Origin: Burkholderiaceae bacterium
Lineage (GTDB): Bacteria > Pseudomonadota > Gammaproteobacteria > Burkholderiales > Burkholderiaceae_C
Direction of reading: 5' to 3'
Length of the DNA stretch: 15,239 nucleotides
Assembly: GCA_017999135.1 (NCBI GenBank)
Contig: JAGOBT010000023.1
Location: 1 to 15,239, forward strand
A model generated the notes under the pieces. It saw nothing but the letters and a program-made list of their open reading frames with translations. It searched no databases and was not told the DNA's origin. Below are positions 7,188 through 14,904 of the stretch, piece after piece; the stretch's first letter is position 1; every line of letters starts with the position of its first letter. Position numbers and translations under genes: made by a program.

Positions 7188-8894
7188 TCACTCCCGGGCC
7201 AGGCGCGGCTCGTCCACCGCCAGCGCCCGGTTCAACAGCATGTAGGTGGTGGGGCCGGCCAGGCCGTCGGGCTTGAGCCCGGCCGACAGCTGGAAGGCCG
7301 CCACGCGCTGGCGCAGCGCGGCATCGTAGGCGGCGGCGTCAGCCGGCGGTGCCGGCTGGCTGGCGGCGCGGGCCAGCGCCTGTTGCAGAGCCGCCACCGC
7401 TGGGCCGTTGGCGCCGGGCAGCAGAATCGCCACCGTGCCATCCTGCGCCGTGCTGGCACCCGGCGGCAGGCGCCACCAGGTGTGGAGTTCACCGCGCCAC
7501 AACGCGGCCAGCTGGTCGGCCGGCAGGCGCCAGCGGCGGGTGCCGGCGCCAATGACCGCACCCTGCGGCCCGAGCGCCAGCAGCCGCGCGAAACCGCTGC
7601 GCCCGCCGTCGTCGACCAGGCCCAGCACCACCGGGCGGTCCAGTTGCGCCAACAGCGGCAGGTTGCCACTGCGGTGGCGCCAGCAGGCCAGGCCCTGCGC
7701 CGGGCCCACGGTGCAGGGCGCGCCGGCTGGCAGCGGCGGCCCCCAGGCCGTGGCCAGCTCCCGCAGCGCGGTGCTGTCGTCGGCAGCCAGCGCTGCCCAG
7801 TCGGCCTGAGGATCGAAGACCGGCAGCGCCGGCGCCGCCGTGGTGGGCGCACTGCCGGCAGATGCAGCGGCGCTGGCCGGGACGGCCACCGCGGCAGACG
7901 CGGCGACGCCAGCCGGCGCCGCCGCCACCTGCGCTGCCGGTGCGGCGGCCAGCGGCGGCTGCGCCACGCTCCGCGTGCCCGGCGCCAGCGCCCACCACAG
8001 CACCCCACCCAGCAGCGGCAGCACAGCCAAGCCGGCGGCCAGCGCCACCCGCCCGCCGCTGCCCGCGCGTGCCATGGCCGGGCCGAACACCTCGGCCGCG
8101 GCCTGGGCCACGGTGCGCCGGTCGACCTGGCTGCGGCCCTGGGCATAGGCGCCGAGCAGCGCCCGGTCGCACAGCAGGTTGATGCGGCGCGGCACGCCCG
8201 CGGTCAGCCGGTGCACCTGGCGCAGCGCGCCGGCATCGAACGGGCTGGCACCGGCCAGCCCGGCCACGGCCAGGCGGTGGGCGACGTAGGCCGTGGTCTC
8301 GGCGGCGCTGAGCGCCTGCAGGTGGTAGCGCGCGATCACCCGCTGCGCCAGCTGCTCCATGCCGGGCGCGGCCAGCTGGCTGCGCAGCTCGGGCTGGCCG
8401 ATCAGGATGATCTGCAGCAGCTTGCGGTCGTGCGTCTCCAGGTTGGTCAGCAGGCGCAGCTGCTCCAGCACGTCGGCCGACAGGTGCTGCGCCTCGTCGA
8501 TGATCAGCAGGCAGTGGCGGCCCTGGGCATGGGCGGCCAGCAGATGCTGGTTCAGCGCGTCGACCCAGGTCTTCACCGTGGCGCTGGCCGCATCAGCCGG
8601 CGGCGGGATGCCGAACTCCTCGGCCACCGTCTGCAGCAGCTCGCCCACGCTGAGCTTGGGGTTGACGATGTAGCCCACCTGGCAGCCGGCGGGCACCTGC
8701 TCCAGGAAGCAGCGGCACACGGTGGTCTTGCCCGCGCCGATCTCGCCGGTCAGCAGCACGAAACCGCCGCCGGCCTGCACGCCGTACAGCAGGTGCGCCA
8801 GCGCCTCGCGGTGGCGCTCGCTCATGTAGAGATAGCGCGGGTCGGGCGCGATCGAGAACGGCGCGTGCTGCAGGCCGAAGAAGGACACGTACAT
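7188..8894 (-). CDS. gspA: General secretion pathway protein A (ExeA-like AAA ATPase)
   Basis: The protein has 568 residues from ATG 8894 and begins MYVSFFGLQHAPFSIAPDPRYLY, the usual ExeA/GspA start. An AAA ATPase domain covers about 1-270: Walker A GEIGAGKT at 50-57, Walker B LLIIDEAQ with Asp133-Glu134, and IGQPEL at 165-170. A membrane span lies at about 283-304, then an Ala-rich linker. A C39-peptidase-like domain (about 370-490) has the family pattern CWRHRSGNLPLLAQLDRPVVL; the place where homologues often carry His reads GFARLLAL, so it is unlikely to be a protease. The C-terminus (about 505-560) is a peptidoglycan-binding repeat (VAALQQAL...FQLSAGLKPDGLAGPTT). With GspB it is thought to make room for the type II secretin in the cell wall. 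It is divergent from the phasin gene by 147 bases. No strong ribosome site is visible. Confidence 0.9.
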   Translation of the reverse strand: MYVSFFGLQHAPFSIAPDPRYLYMSERHREALAHLLYGVQAGGGFVLLTGEIGAGKTTVCRCFLEQVPAGCQVGYIVNPKLSVGELLQTVAEEFGIPPPADAASATVKTWVDALNQHLLAAHAQGRHCLLIIDEAQHLSADVLEQLRLLTNLETHDRKLLQIILIGQPELRSQLAAPGMEQLAQRVIARYHLQALSAAETTAYVAHRLAVAGLAGASPFDAGALRQVHRLTAGVPRRINLLCDRALLGAYAQGRSQVDRRTVAQAAAEVFGPAMARAGSGGRVALAAGLAVLPLLGGVLWWALAPGTRSVAQPPLAAAPAAQVAAAPAGVAASAAVAVPASAAASAGSAPTTAAPALPVFDPQADWAALAADDSTALRELATAWGPPLPAGAPCTVGPAQGLACWRHRSGNLPLLAQLDRPVVLGLVDDGGRSGFARLLALGPQGAVIGAGTRRWRLPADQLAALWRGELHTWWRLPPGASTAQDGTVAILLPGANGPAVAALQQALARAASQPAPPADAAAYDAALRQRVAAFQLSAGLKPDGLAGPTTYMLLNRALAVDEPRLARE

Positions 8895-8984
8895 GGCCGG
8901 CAGGATAGCCGGCACCATCGGCAGCCCGTGAAAACCCGGGGCGCCAGCCCCGCGGATTAGGCAGACGGCTCGGTTCGGCCTGCC

Positions 8985-8990
8985 TACACT
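8985..8990 (+). promoter_or_regulatory. Possible -10 box for the phasin gene
   Basis: TACACT lies about 52 bases before the phasin ATG, inside the 147-base divergent region shared with gspA. No good -35 hexamer is found 16-18 bases upstream. The only other clear signal here is the AGGAG ribosome site at 9032-9036. Confidence 0.28.
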
Positions 8991-9041
8991 GTGGCCGGCT
9001 GCGCACCGCACGCGCCGCGTCCACATCCCCCAGGAGTTCCC

Positions 9042-9650
9042 ATGGTGAAGAGACTTCAGAAGATGGCCGAGAAGAAGGCAGCCGCCCCCGCCGGCCTGCT
9101 CGACAGCCAGCTGGCGCAGACCGTCAAGGATTCGGCGCAACAGATCTGGCTGGCCGGTCTGGGCGCCTTTGCCAAGGCGCAGGGCGAAGGTGGCAAGGTG
9201 TTCGACACCCTGATCAAGGAAGGCGTGAACCTGCAGCGCAAGACCCAGGCCGTGGCCGAAGAAAAGCTGGGCGACGTGGCCGGCAAGATGTCGGCCATGG
9301 CCGGCGAGGTGGGCACCAAGGCCAACGCGCAGTGGGACAAGCTGGAATCCATCTTCGAGGAGCGCACCGCCCGTGCGCTGGGCCGGCTGGGCGTGCCCGC
9401 CGCCAAGGACCTGGCCACGCTGGTCGACCGCGTGGCTGCCCTGGAAGCTGCGGTGGCCGCACTGAAGGGCGAAGAGCCGCCGAAGGCTGCCAAGGTGGCG
9501 AAGGTCAAGCCCGGCAAGGCGCTGAAGGACGTGGCTTCGGCGGCGCCGTCGAAGCCCGCCGCCCGCACCGCGCGCAAGAAGGCTGCGGCACCCGCGGATG
9601 CTGCGGCACCGGCGGCCGTGCGCCGGCGCAAGGCCGCCGCCAGCGCCTGA
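9042..9650 (+). CDS. Polyhydroxyalkanoate granule-associated protein (phasin, PhaI/PhaF type)
   Basis: The protein has 202 residues from ATG 9042, with AGGAG 5 bases upstream. Residues 1-140 match the poly(hydroxyalkanoate) granule-associated family: LLDSQLAQTVKDSAQQIWLAGLGAF..., VFDTLIKEGVNLQRKTQAVAEEKL, then a long amphipathic helix region with heptad-like spacing (LVDRVAALEAAVAALKG). The tail from about residue 146 is Lys/Ala/Pro-rich (KVAKVKPGKALKD, KKAAAPADAAAPAAVRRRKAAA). It resembles the histone H1-like DNA-binding tail of PhaF, which links granules to the nucleoid. It coats PHA granules in the cytoplasm and implies that PHA synthase is encoded elsewhere. Its stop codon sits in a small palindrome shared with the facing carboxypeptidase gene. 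Confidence 0.9.
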   Translation: MVKRLQKMAEKKAAAPAGLLDSQLAQTVKDSAQQIWLAGLGAFAKAQGEGGKVFDTLIKEGVNLQRKTQAVAEEKLGDVAGKMSAMAGEVGTKANAQWDKLESIFEERTARALGRLGVPAAKDLATLVDRVAALEAAVAALKGEEPPKAAKVAKVKPGKALKDVASAAPSKPAARTARKKAAAPADAAAPAAVRRRKAAASA

Positions 9651-9661
9651 GCGCCGCTCAG
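9647..9661. terminator. Small palindrome spanning both facing stop codons
   Basis: The sequence ctgagc-gcc-gctcag pairs as a 6-bp stem and contains both the phasin TGA and the opposite-strand TGA of the carboxypeptidase gene. It may act weakly as a bidirectional end of transcription. No T-run follows on either side. Confidence 0.3.
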
Positions 9662-11151
9662 CCCAGGTAGCGCGCTTCCAGGTGCGCCCGGTAGTGCGCC
9701 GGGTTCAGCACCTCGCCGCTGGCGCGCAACGCCAGTTCATCGGTCGGCCAGCGGCTGGCCTGCTGCCAGATGTGGCTCTGCAGCCAGCCGAACACCGGTG
9801 ACAGATCACCGGCGTGGATGCTGGCATCCAGCCCCGGCAGATCCCGCCGCATCGCCGCGAACCACTGCGCGGCATACATGGCGCCCAGCGTGTAGCAGGG
9901 GAAGTAGCCGAACATCGCCTCGGGCCAGTGCACGTCCTGCAGCGGGCCGTCACGGAAGTTGCCGCGCGTGTCCAGACCCAGCAGGTCGGCCATGCCGGTG
10001 TCCCACAGCGCGGGGATGTCGTCGGGCTCGATGTCGCCTTCGATCAGCCGGCGCTCGATGTCGTAGCGCAGCATCACATGCGCGGCGTAGGTCAGCTCGT
10101 CGGCATCCACCCGGATCAGCCCGGGCCGCACCCGGGTGACCAGGCGCAGCAGGTTGTCGGGCGCGAAGGCGGGCTGGTCGCCGAAGGCCTGGCCGATCAT
10201 CGGTGCCAGCCGCGCGATGAAGCCCGGGTGGCGGCCCAGTTGCATCTCGAAGGCCAGGCTCTGGCTCTCGTGGATGGCCATGCTGCGCGCCAGCGACACC
10301 GGCTGGCCCAGCCAGGCCCGCGGGCGGCCCTGCTCATAACGGCCATGGCCGGTCTCGTGGATGGCGCCCAGCAGGCTGGTGATGAACTCGCCGGGCTCGT
10401 AGCGGGTGGTCAGGCGCACGTCTTCGGGCACGCCGCCGGCAAACGGGTGGGTGCTGACGTCGAGCCGCCCGCCCTGGAAGTCGAAGCCCAGCCACTGCAT
10501 CACCTGCAGGCACAGCTGGCGCTGCGCGTCCACCGCAAACGGCCCTTCTGGTTGCAGCACCGGCTCGCCCTGCTGGCGCGCCTGCACCTGCTGCACCAGC
10601 CCGGGCAGCCAGGTGCGCAGGTCGGCAAACAGCGGGTCGAGCCGGGCGCAGGTCATGCCGGGCTCGAAGCGGTCCATCAGCGCGTCATATGGCCGCACGC
10701 CGGCCTGCTGCGACAGCAGCTGCGCTTCTTCTCGCGCCGTGGCCACAACGTCGCGGAAGTTGGCCAGGAAGCCGGCCCAGTCGTTGGCCGGGCGCTGGCG
10801 GCGCCAGGCGTGCTCGCAACGCGACGTGGCCAACTGGCTGCGCTGCACCAGGGATTCAGGCAGCGCATTGGCGGCGCGCCATTCGCGCGCCATCTCGCGC
10901 AGGTTGGCGCGCTGGAAGTCGTCCAGCGGCTCGCCGGCCGCGGCCGCCAGTGCCCGCGCCAGCGCAGGGTCGGTGCGGGCCTGGTGCATCAGCGTGGCCA
11001 CCTCGGCCAGCGCGCCGGCGCGGGCGTCGGCACCGCCGGCGGGCATCATTGCCGCCTGGTCCCAGTAGGCGATGCACTGCAGGTGGTCCAGGTGGTGCAG
11101 CCGGTTGAAGCTGCGGGCCAGCAGGTCGTAGGCCGGGGTGGCAAGTGCCAT
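9658..11151 (-). CDS. Carboxypeptidase Taq family metallopeptidase (M32)
   Basis: The protein has 497 residues, the usual family length of about 500. The M32 motifs appear in order: HPF at 235-237, DVRLT at 244-248, the zinc site H265-E-T-G-H269 with third ligand Glu295 in HESQS, the IRVDADELTY region at 346-355, and a GPLQDVHW motif near the C-terminus. These zinc enzymes remove residues from the C-terminus of peptides and act in the cytoplasm. No signal peptide is seen. All catalytic residues are present, so it should be active. The ATG at 11151 has no clear ribosome site, but the N-terminus (YDLLARSFNRLHHLDHLQCIAYWDQAAMMP) fits the family, so the start is likely correct. It is downstream of the YqaA-like gene by 105 bases. 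Confidence 0.93.
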   Translation of the reverse strand: MALATPAYDLLARSFNRLHHLDHLQCIAYWDQAAMMPAGGADARAGALAEVATLMHQARTDPALARALAAAAGEPLDDFQRANLREMAREWRAANALPESLVQRSQLATSRCEHAWRRQRPANDWAGFLANFRDVVATAREEAQLLSQQAGVRPYDALMDRFEPGMTCARLDPLFADLRTWLPGLVQQVQARQQGEPVLQPEGPFAVDAQRQLCLQVMQWLGFDFQGGRLDVSTHPFAGGVPEDVRLTTRYEPGEFITSLLGAIHETGHGRYEQGRPRAWLGQPVSLARSMAIHESQSLAFEMQLGRHPGFIARLAPMIGQAFGDQPAFAPDNLLRLVTRVRPGLIRVDADELTYAAHVMLRYDIERRLIEGDIEPDDIPALWDTGMADLLGLDTRGNFRDGPLQDVHWPEAMFGYFPCYTLGAMYAAQWFAAMRRDLPGLDASIHAGDLSPVFGWLQSHIWQQASRWPTDELALRASGEVLNPAHYRAHLEARYLG

Positions 11152-11203
11152 GGTGAGAGCCGGCGGCGGGCCGGCGGCAAGCGGAAAAGAGACCCGATTC
11201 TGC

Positions 11204-11238
11204 GGGCCGGCGCCGGCCCGGGCCCATCACCCGAAAGG
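11204..11238 (-). terminator. Hairpins between the yqaA-like and carboxypeptidase genes
   Basis: The region holds a 16-base perfect palindrome (gggccggcgccggccc) and, at its right, a short stem-loop (minus RNA aucgccc-uuuc-gggugau, one G-U pair). On the minus strand a loose pyrimidine run tctctttt follows about 13 bases after the palindrome. This is not a canonical intrinsic terminator but may weaken read-through from the yqaA-like gene. Confidence 0.3.
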
Positions 11239-11256
11239 GCGATTGCCGCGCGACGC

Positions 11257-11748
11257 TCAACCGGCCGCTGATGGAAACACCCACAGCAGCGCGGCCGTCA
11301 TCGTGATGTAGCGCAGGCACTTGCCGATGGCCATGTAAGCCACGCACGGCCAGAACGGCAGCCGCAGCCAGCCGGCCACCGCGCACAGCGGGTCGCCCAC
11401 ACCGGGCAGCCACGACAGCAGGCAGGCCTTGGGCCCGAAGCGCCGCAGCCAGCCGAGGGCGCGCAGCTCGCCGCTCTGGTGGGTGACCCGCTCGTAGGCG
11501 CGCTCGGCGCCGTAGCCCATCCACCAGCTGATGGCGCCGCCCAGGGTGTTGCCCAGCGTGGCCACGGCCACCGCCGGCCAGAACATCGCCGGGTTCAGCT
11601 TGACCAGGCCGAACACCGCCGGCTCCGACCCCAGCGGCAGCAGTGTGGCCGACACCAGCGACACCATGAACACCGTGCTCAGGCCGACCTCGGGCAGGGC
11701 CAGCAAGGCCAGCAGCATGCCCAGCTGGGCGTGAATCCAGGCTTCCAT
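11257..11748 (-). CDS. YqaA family inner-membrane protein (VTT/DedA-like)
   Basis: The protein has 163 residues and is strongly hydrophobic, with about four membrane segments. It follows the E. coli YqaA pattern closely: SATLLPLGSE (YqaA SATLLPGNSE), ATLGNTLGGAISWWMG, LRRFGPKACLLSWLPGVGDPLCAVAGWLRLPFWPC, and AIGKCLRYI. The GDxLCxxAGW motif belongs to the SNARE-associated/VTT superfamily, whose DedA members are linked to lipid-carrier flipping. The role of YqaA itself is not established. No Shine-Dalgarno is visible. A TATGAT -10-like hexamer (11762-11757) lies only 8 bases before the ATG, so a nearly leaderless mRNA is possible. It is divergent from dusB. Confidence 0.85.
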   Translation of the reverse strand: MEAWIHAQLGMLLALLALPEVGLSTVFMVSLVSATLLPLGSEPAVFGLVKLNPAMFWPAVAVATLGNTLGGAISWWMGYGAERAYERVTHQSGELRALGWLRRFGPKACLLSWLPGVGDPLCAVAGWLRLPFWPCVAYMAIGKCLRYITMTAALLWVFPSAAG

Positions 11749-11801
11749 CGACGGCGATCATAGGCAGGCCGGCGGGTGCCGGCGGGGCCCGGGGCCGCGG
11801 C

Positions 11802-11807
11802 TATACT
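11802..11807 (+). promoter_or_regulatory. Probable -10 box of the dusB-fis promoter
   Basis: TATACT differs from the sigma-70 -10 consensus by one base and stands out in very GC-rich surroundings. The predicted start would be near 11814, leaving a leader of about 45 bases before dusB. The discriminator (ctgcctcc) is moderately GC-rich. The -35 position is poor, so an activator or an extended contact may be needed. The leader lacks a Shine-Dalgarno and is C/T-rich just before the ATG. Confidence 0.45.
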
Positions 11808-11858
11808 CTGCCTCCTTTTTCAGCAGCGCCCGCTGCGCCACCACCCCCTTCACCCCCC

Positions 11859-12896
11859 ATGCAACTCGGCCCCTTCGTGCTGCCGAACCGGCTGTTCGTC
11901 GCCCCCATGGCGGGGGTGACGGACCGCCCGTTCCGCCAGCTGTGCCGCAGCCTGGGTGCCGGGTATGCGGTCAGCGAGATGGTCACCTCGCGCAAGGACC
12001 TGTGGGCGTCGCTCAAGACCAGCCGCCGCGCCGACCACACCGGCGAGCCCGGCCCGATCGCGGTGCAGATTGCCGGGACGGATGCGCCGATGATGGCCGA
12101 GGCCGCCGCCTACAACATCGACCGCGGCGCGCAGATCATCGACATCAACATGGGCTGCCCGGCCAAGAAGGTGTGCACCAAGTGGGCCGGCTCGGCCCTG
12201 ATGCGCGACGAGCCGCTGGCCATCGCCATCGTGCAGGCGGTGGTGGCCGTGTGTGCGCCGCGCGGCGTGCCGGTCACGCTGAAGATGCGCACCGGCTGGT
12301 GCGACACCGAGCGCAATGCCGTGGTGCTGGCCCGCGCAGCCGAAAGCGCCGGCGTGGCCATGCTCACCGTGCACGGTCGCACCCGGGAGCAGGGCTACAC
12401 CGGCAGCGCCGAATACGACACCATCGCCGCGGTGAAAGCCGCGGTGCGGGTACCGGTGGTGGCCAACGGCGACATCCACAGCGCCGCCAAGGCCAGGCAG
12501 GTGCTGGCCCACACCGGCGCCGACGCGCTGATGATCGGCCGCGCCGCGATGGGCCGGCCGTGGATCTTTCGCGAGATCGCGCATGAACTGGCCACCGGCA
12601 GCGCCCTGCCCGCCCCGCCTACGCTGGATGTGCAGCGCTGGCTGGTGGCGCACCTGCACCAGCACTACGGGCTGTACGGCGAATTCACCGGCGTGCGCAG
12701 TGCGCGCAAGCACATCGGCTGGGCGGTGCGCGGCCTGCCCGGCGGCGAGGCCTTCCGCCAGGCCATGAACCGCCTGGACGATGCCCGCGCCCAGGTCGAC
12801 GCCGTGACCCTGTTCTTCGACACCCTGGCCCAGACGCACCACCTGCTGCCCGCTGGCGATGCCGCCAACGACGGCCTGATGAGCCTGCAAGCATGA
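11859..12896 (+). CDS. dusB: tRNA-dihydrouridine synthase B
   Basis: The protein has 345 residues. FMN-dependent Dus enzymes reduce uridines in the D-loop of tRNA with NADPH. The TIM-barrel motifs are present: LFVAPMAGVTDRPFR (11-26), IDINMGCPAKKV with catalytic Cys100, LKMRTGW (141-147), VHGRTREQGYTG (171-182), the FMN phosphate motifs NGDI (203-206) and GRAAMGRPWIF (227-237), and a C-terminal helical tRNA-binding domain. MGCPAKKV and GRAAMGRPW are typical of the DusB subgroup. As in many proteobacteria, fis follows directly; here the stop overlaps the fis start in ATGA. Codon usage matches its neighbours. Confidence 0.95.
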   Translation: MQLGPFVLPNRLFVAPMAGVTDRPFRQLCRSLGAGYAVSEMVTSRKDLWASLKTSRRADHTGEPGPIAVQIAGTDAPMMAEAAAYNIDRGAQIIDINMGCPAKKVCTKWAGSALMRDEPLAIAIVQAVVAVCAPRGVPVTLKMRTGWCDTERNAVVLARAAESAGVAMLTVHGRTREQGYTGSAEYDTIAAVKAAVRVPVVANGDIHSAAKARQVLAHTGADALMIGRAAMGRPWIFREIAHELATGSALPAPPTLDVQRWLVAHLHQHYGLYGEFTGVRSARKHIGWAVRGLPGGEAFRQAMNRLDDARAQVDAVTLFFDTLAQTHHLLPAGDAANDGLMSLQA

Positions 12897-13126
12897 GCAA
12901 GAAGAAGATCGAGGACTGCATCCGCGACAGCCTGGAGCAGTACTTCAAGGACTTGCGCGGCACCGAGCCCAACGCCGTGCACGACATGGTGATCGGCACG
13001 GTGGAGAAGCCGATGCTCGAGGTGGTGATGAAGCACGCCGAGGGCAACCAGAGCAAGGCGGCCGAATGGCTGGGCATCAACCGCAATACCCTGCGCCGCA
13101 AGCTGCTCGACCATAAACTTTTGTAA
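12893..13126 (+). CDS. fis: Fis family DNA-binding protein
   Basis: The protein has 77 residues, shorter than the 98-residue E. coli Fis but usual for betaproteobacteria. Residues 1-45 form the dimerising helices (EDCIRDSLEQYFKDLRG, EKPMLEVVMKHAEGN). Residues 51-77 are the helix-turn-helix (GNQSKAAEWLGINRNTLRRK), nearly identical to known Fis. The N-terminal beta-hairpin arms used by E. coli Fis in recombination enhancement are reduced. It is a nucleoid protein that bends DNA and activates rRNA and other promoters in fast growth. Translation is probably coupled to dusB through the 4-base overlap, and no separate ribosome site is evident. Confidence 0.95.
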   Translation: MSKKKIEDCIRDSLEQYFKDLRGTEPNAVHDMVIGTVEKPMLEVVMKHAEGNQSKAAEWLGINRNTLRRKLLDHKLL

Positions 13127-13137
13127 CACCCCCCACA

Positions 13138-13291
13138 GCGCCTGCGGCGCCGCCCTCTCGGGGGCCGAGCCCGGACAGGCAAGGTCCAGTGGACCTTGCC
13201 TGCCTGGCGAGGGGCCGGGCTGCAAAGCCCGGCGCGGCCTGCAAGGCACGCCAGCGGCCCGGCAGAGCCGGTTCCGCGGCGTCTGCTGGCG
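13138..13291 (+). repeat. Cluster of hairpins in the fis-purH spacer
   Basis: The 200-base spacer holds a run of stem-loops. They are gcgcc/ggcgc at 13138-13150, ctcgg/ccgag at 13157-13169, and a 13-base-arm inverted repeat at 13176-13202 (arm caggcaaggtcca, one central base). Next is an 8-bp stem with a GCAA tetraloop at 13214-13233 (gccgggct/agcccggc). Last is a nested pair: outer arms cgccagc (13249-13255) and gctggcg (13285-13291), inner ccggc/gccgg at 13259-13271. There is no T-run, so it is not a classic terminator. It may separate fis from purH, fold as a purH leader, or be a dispersed repeat. AGGA at 13317-13320 is the purH ribosome site. Confidence 0.7.
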
Positions 13292-13326
13292 AAACCTGAT
13301 CATCCGCATCCATCTCAGGATCTTCC

Positions 13327-14904
13327 ATGACCACTGCCCTGCTGTCCGTGTCCGACAAGACCGGCATCCTCGATCTGGCCAGCGCGCTGCATGCGCGCGG
13401 CGTCAAGCTGCTGTCCACCGGCGGCACTGCCCGGCTGCTGGCCGATGCCGGCCTGCCGGTGACCGAGGTGGCCGAGGTGACCGGCTTTCCCGAGATGCTG
13501 GACGGCCGGGTGAAGACGCTGCACCCGCGCATCCACGGCGGCCTGCTGGCCCGGCGCGACGTGCCGGCCCACATGGCCGCCCTGGCCGCGCACGGCATCG
13601 GCACCATCGACCTGCTGGTGATCAACCTGTACCCCTTCGCCCAGGCCACCGCCCGGCCCGACTGCACGCTGGAAGACGCCATCGAGAACATCGACATCGG
13701 CGGCCCGGCCATGCTGCGCGCCGCGGCCAAGAACTGGGCCGACGTCGGCGTGGTGATCGACCCCACCGACTACCCCCAGGTGCTGGCCGAACTGGACGCC
13801 GGCGGCCTGAGCCGCGCCACCAAGTTCAGTCTTGCGCGCAAGGTGTATGCCCACACCGCCGCCTACGACGGCATGATCACCAACTACCTGAGCGCGCTGG
13901 AGCCCGGCGCCGAGGAGCGCCCCGCCGCCGTGCCGCAGCGCGCCGCCTACCCGTCGGTCTACAACCTGCAGCTGGTGAAGACGCAGGACATGCGCTACGG
14001 CGAGAACCCGCACCAGAGCGCCGCCTTCTACCGTGAGCTGAAGCCCGCCGCCGGCACGCTGGCGCAGTGGGTGCAGCTGCAGGGCAAGGAGCTGTCGTTC
14101 AACAACATCGCCGATGCCGACGCGGCGTGGGAGTGCGTCAAGACCTTCGACGAGCCGGCCTGCGTCATCGTCAAGCACGCCAACCCTTGCGGCGTGGCGG
14201 TGGGCACCTCGGCGGTGGACGCCTACCTGAAGGCGCTGAAGACCGACCCCACCAGCGCCTACGGTGGCATCCTGGCGCTGAACCGCCCGCTCGACGCCGA
14301 GGTGGTGGCCGCGATCAATGCCGCCAAGCAATTCGTGGAAGTGGCGCTGGCGCCAGCCGTCACGCCCGAAGCGCGTGAGATGCTGGCCGCCAAGCCCAAC
14401 CTGCGCCTGCTGCAGGTGCCGCTGGCCCCCGGCGGCAACGGGATGGACATGAAGCGCGTGGGCGGCGGCCTGCTGCTGCAAAGCGCCGACAGCAAGAATG
14501 TGACCCCGGCCGAGTTGAAGGTGGTGACCACGCTGCAGCCCACGCCGCAGCAGATGGCCGACCTGCTGTTCGCCTGGAAGGTGGCCAAGTTCGTCAAGAG
14601 CAATGCCATCGTGTTCTGCGGCGGCGGCATGACGCTGGGCGTGGGCGCCGGCCAGATGAGCCGCATCGACTCGGCCCGCATCGCCCGCATCAAGGCCGGC
14701 CATGCCGACCTGTCGCTGGCCGGCAGCGCGGTGGCCAGTGATGCCTTCTTCCCGTTCCGCGACGGGCTGGACGTGGTGATCGACGAGGGTGCCAGCTGCG
14801 TCATCCAGCCCGGTGGCTCGATGCGCGACGCCGAGGTCATCGCCGCCGCCAACGAGCGCGGCGTGGCCATGGTCTTCACCGGCACCCGCCACTTCCGGCA
14901 CTGA
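13327..14904 (+). CDS. purH: Bifunctional AICAR formyltransferase / IMP cyclohydrolase
   Basis: The protein has 525 residues, the normal length. It catalyses the last two steps of IMP synthesis: formylation of AICAR with 10-formyltetrahydrofolate, then ring closure. The N-terminal IMP cyclohydrolase domain (about 1-145) shows [23 protein letters not shown], and [19 protein letters not shown]. The transformylase domain shows RYGENPHQ (223-230), the catalytic Lys283-His284 in [10 protein letters not shown], and [17 protein letters not shown]. The C-terminus has [14 protein letters not shown] and [10 protein letters not shown], and ends TGTRHFRH as in relatives. AGGA lies 6 bases before the ATG. 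The stop codon coincides with the beginning of the 75-bp repeat array. Confidence 0.97.
   Translation: MTTALLSVSDKTGILDLASALHARGVKLLSTGGTARLLADAGLPVTEVAEVTGFPEMLDGRVKTLHPRIHGGLLARRDVPAHMAALAAHGIGTIDLLVINLYPFAQATARPDCTLEDAIENIDIGGPAMLRAAAKNWADVGVVIDPTDYPQVLAELDAGGLSRATKFSLARKVYAHTAAYDGMITNYLSALEPGAEERPAAVPQRAAYPSVYNLQLVKTQDMRYGENPHQSAAFYRELKPAAGTLAQWVQLQGKELSFNNIADADAAWECVKTFDEPACVIVKHANPCGVAVGTSAVDAYLKALKTDPTSAYGGILALNRPLDAEVVAAINAAKQFVEVALAPAVTPEAREMLAAKPNLRLLQVPLAPGGNGMDMKRVGGGLLLQSADSKNVTPAELKVVTTLQPTPQQMADLLFAWKVAKFVKSNAIVFCGGGMTLGVGAGQMSRIDSARIARIKAGHADLSLAGSAVASDAFFPFRDGLDVVIDEGASCVIQPGGSMRDAEVIAAANERGVAMVFTGTRHFRH

Noticed and set aside
13127..13326. Purine riboswitch ahead of purH
   Set aside because: The hairpins are independent GC stems; no purine-aptamer three-way junction or conserved loop pair was recognisable.
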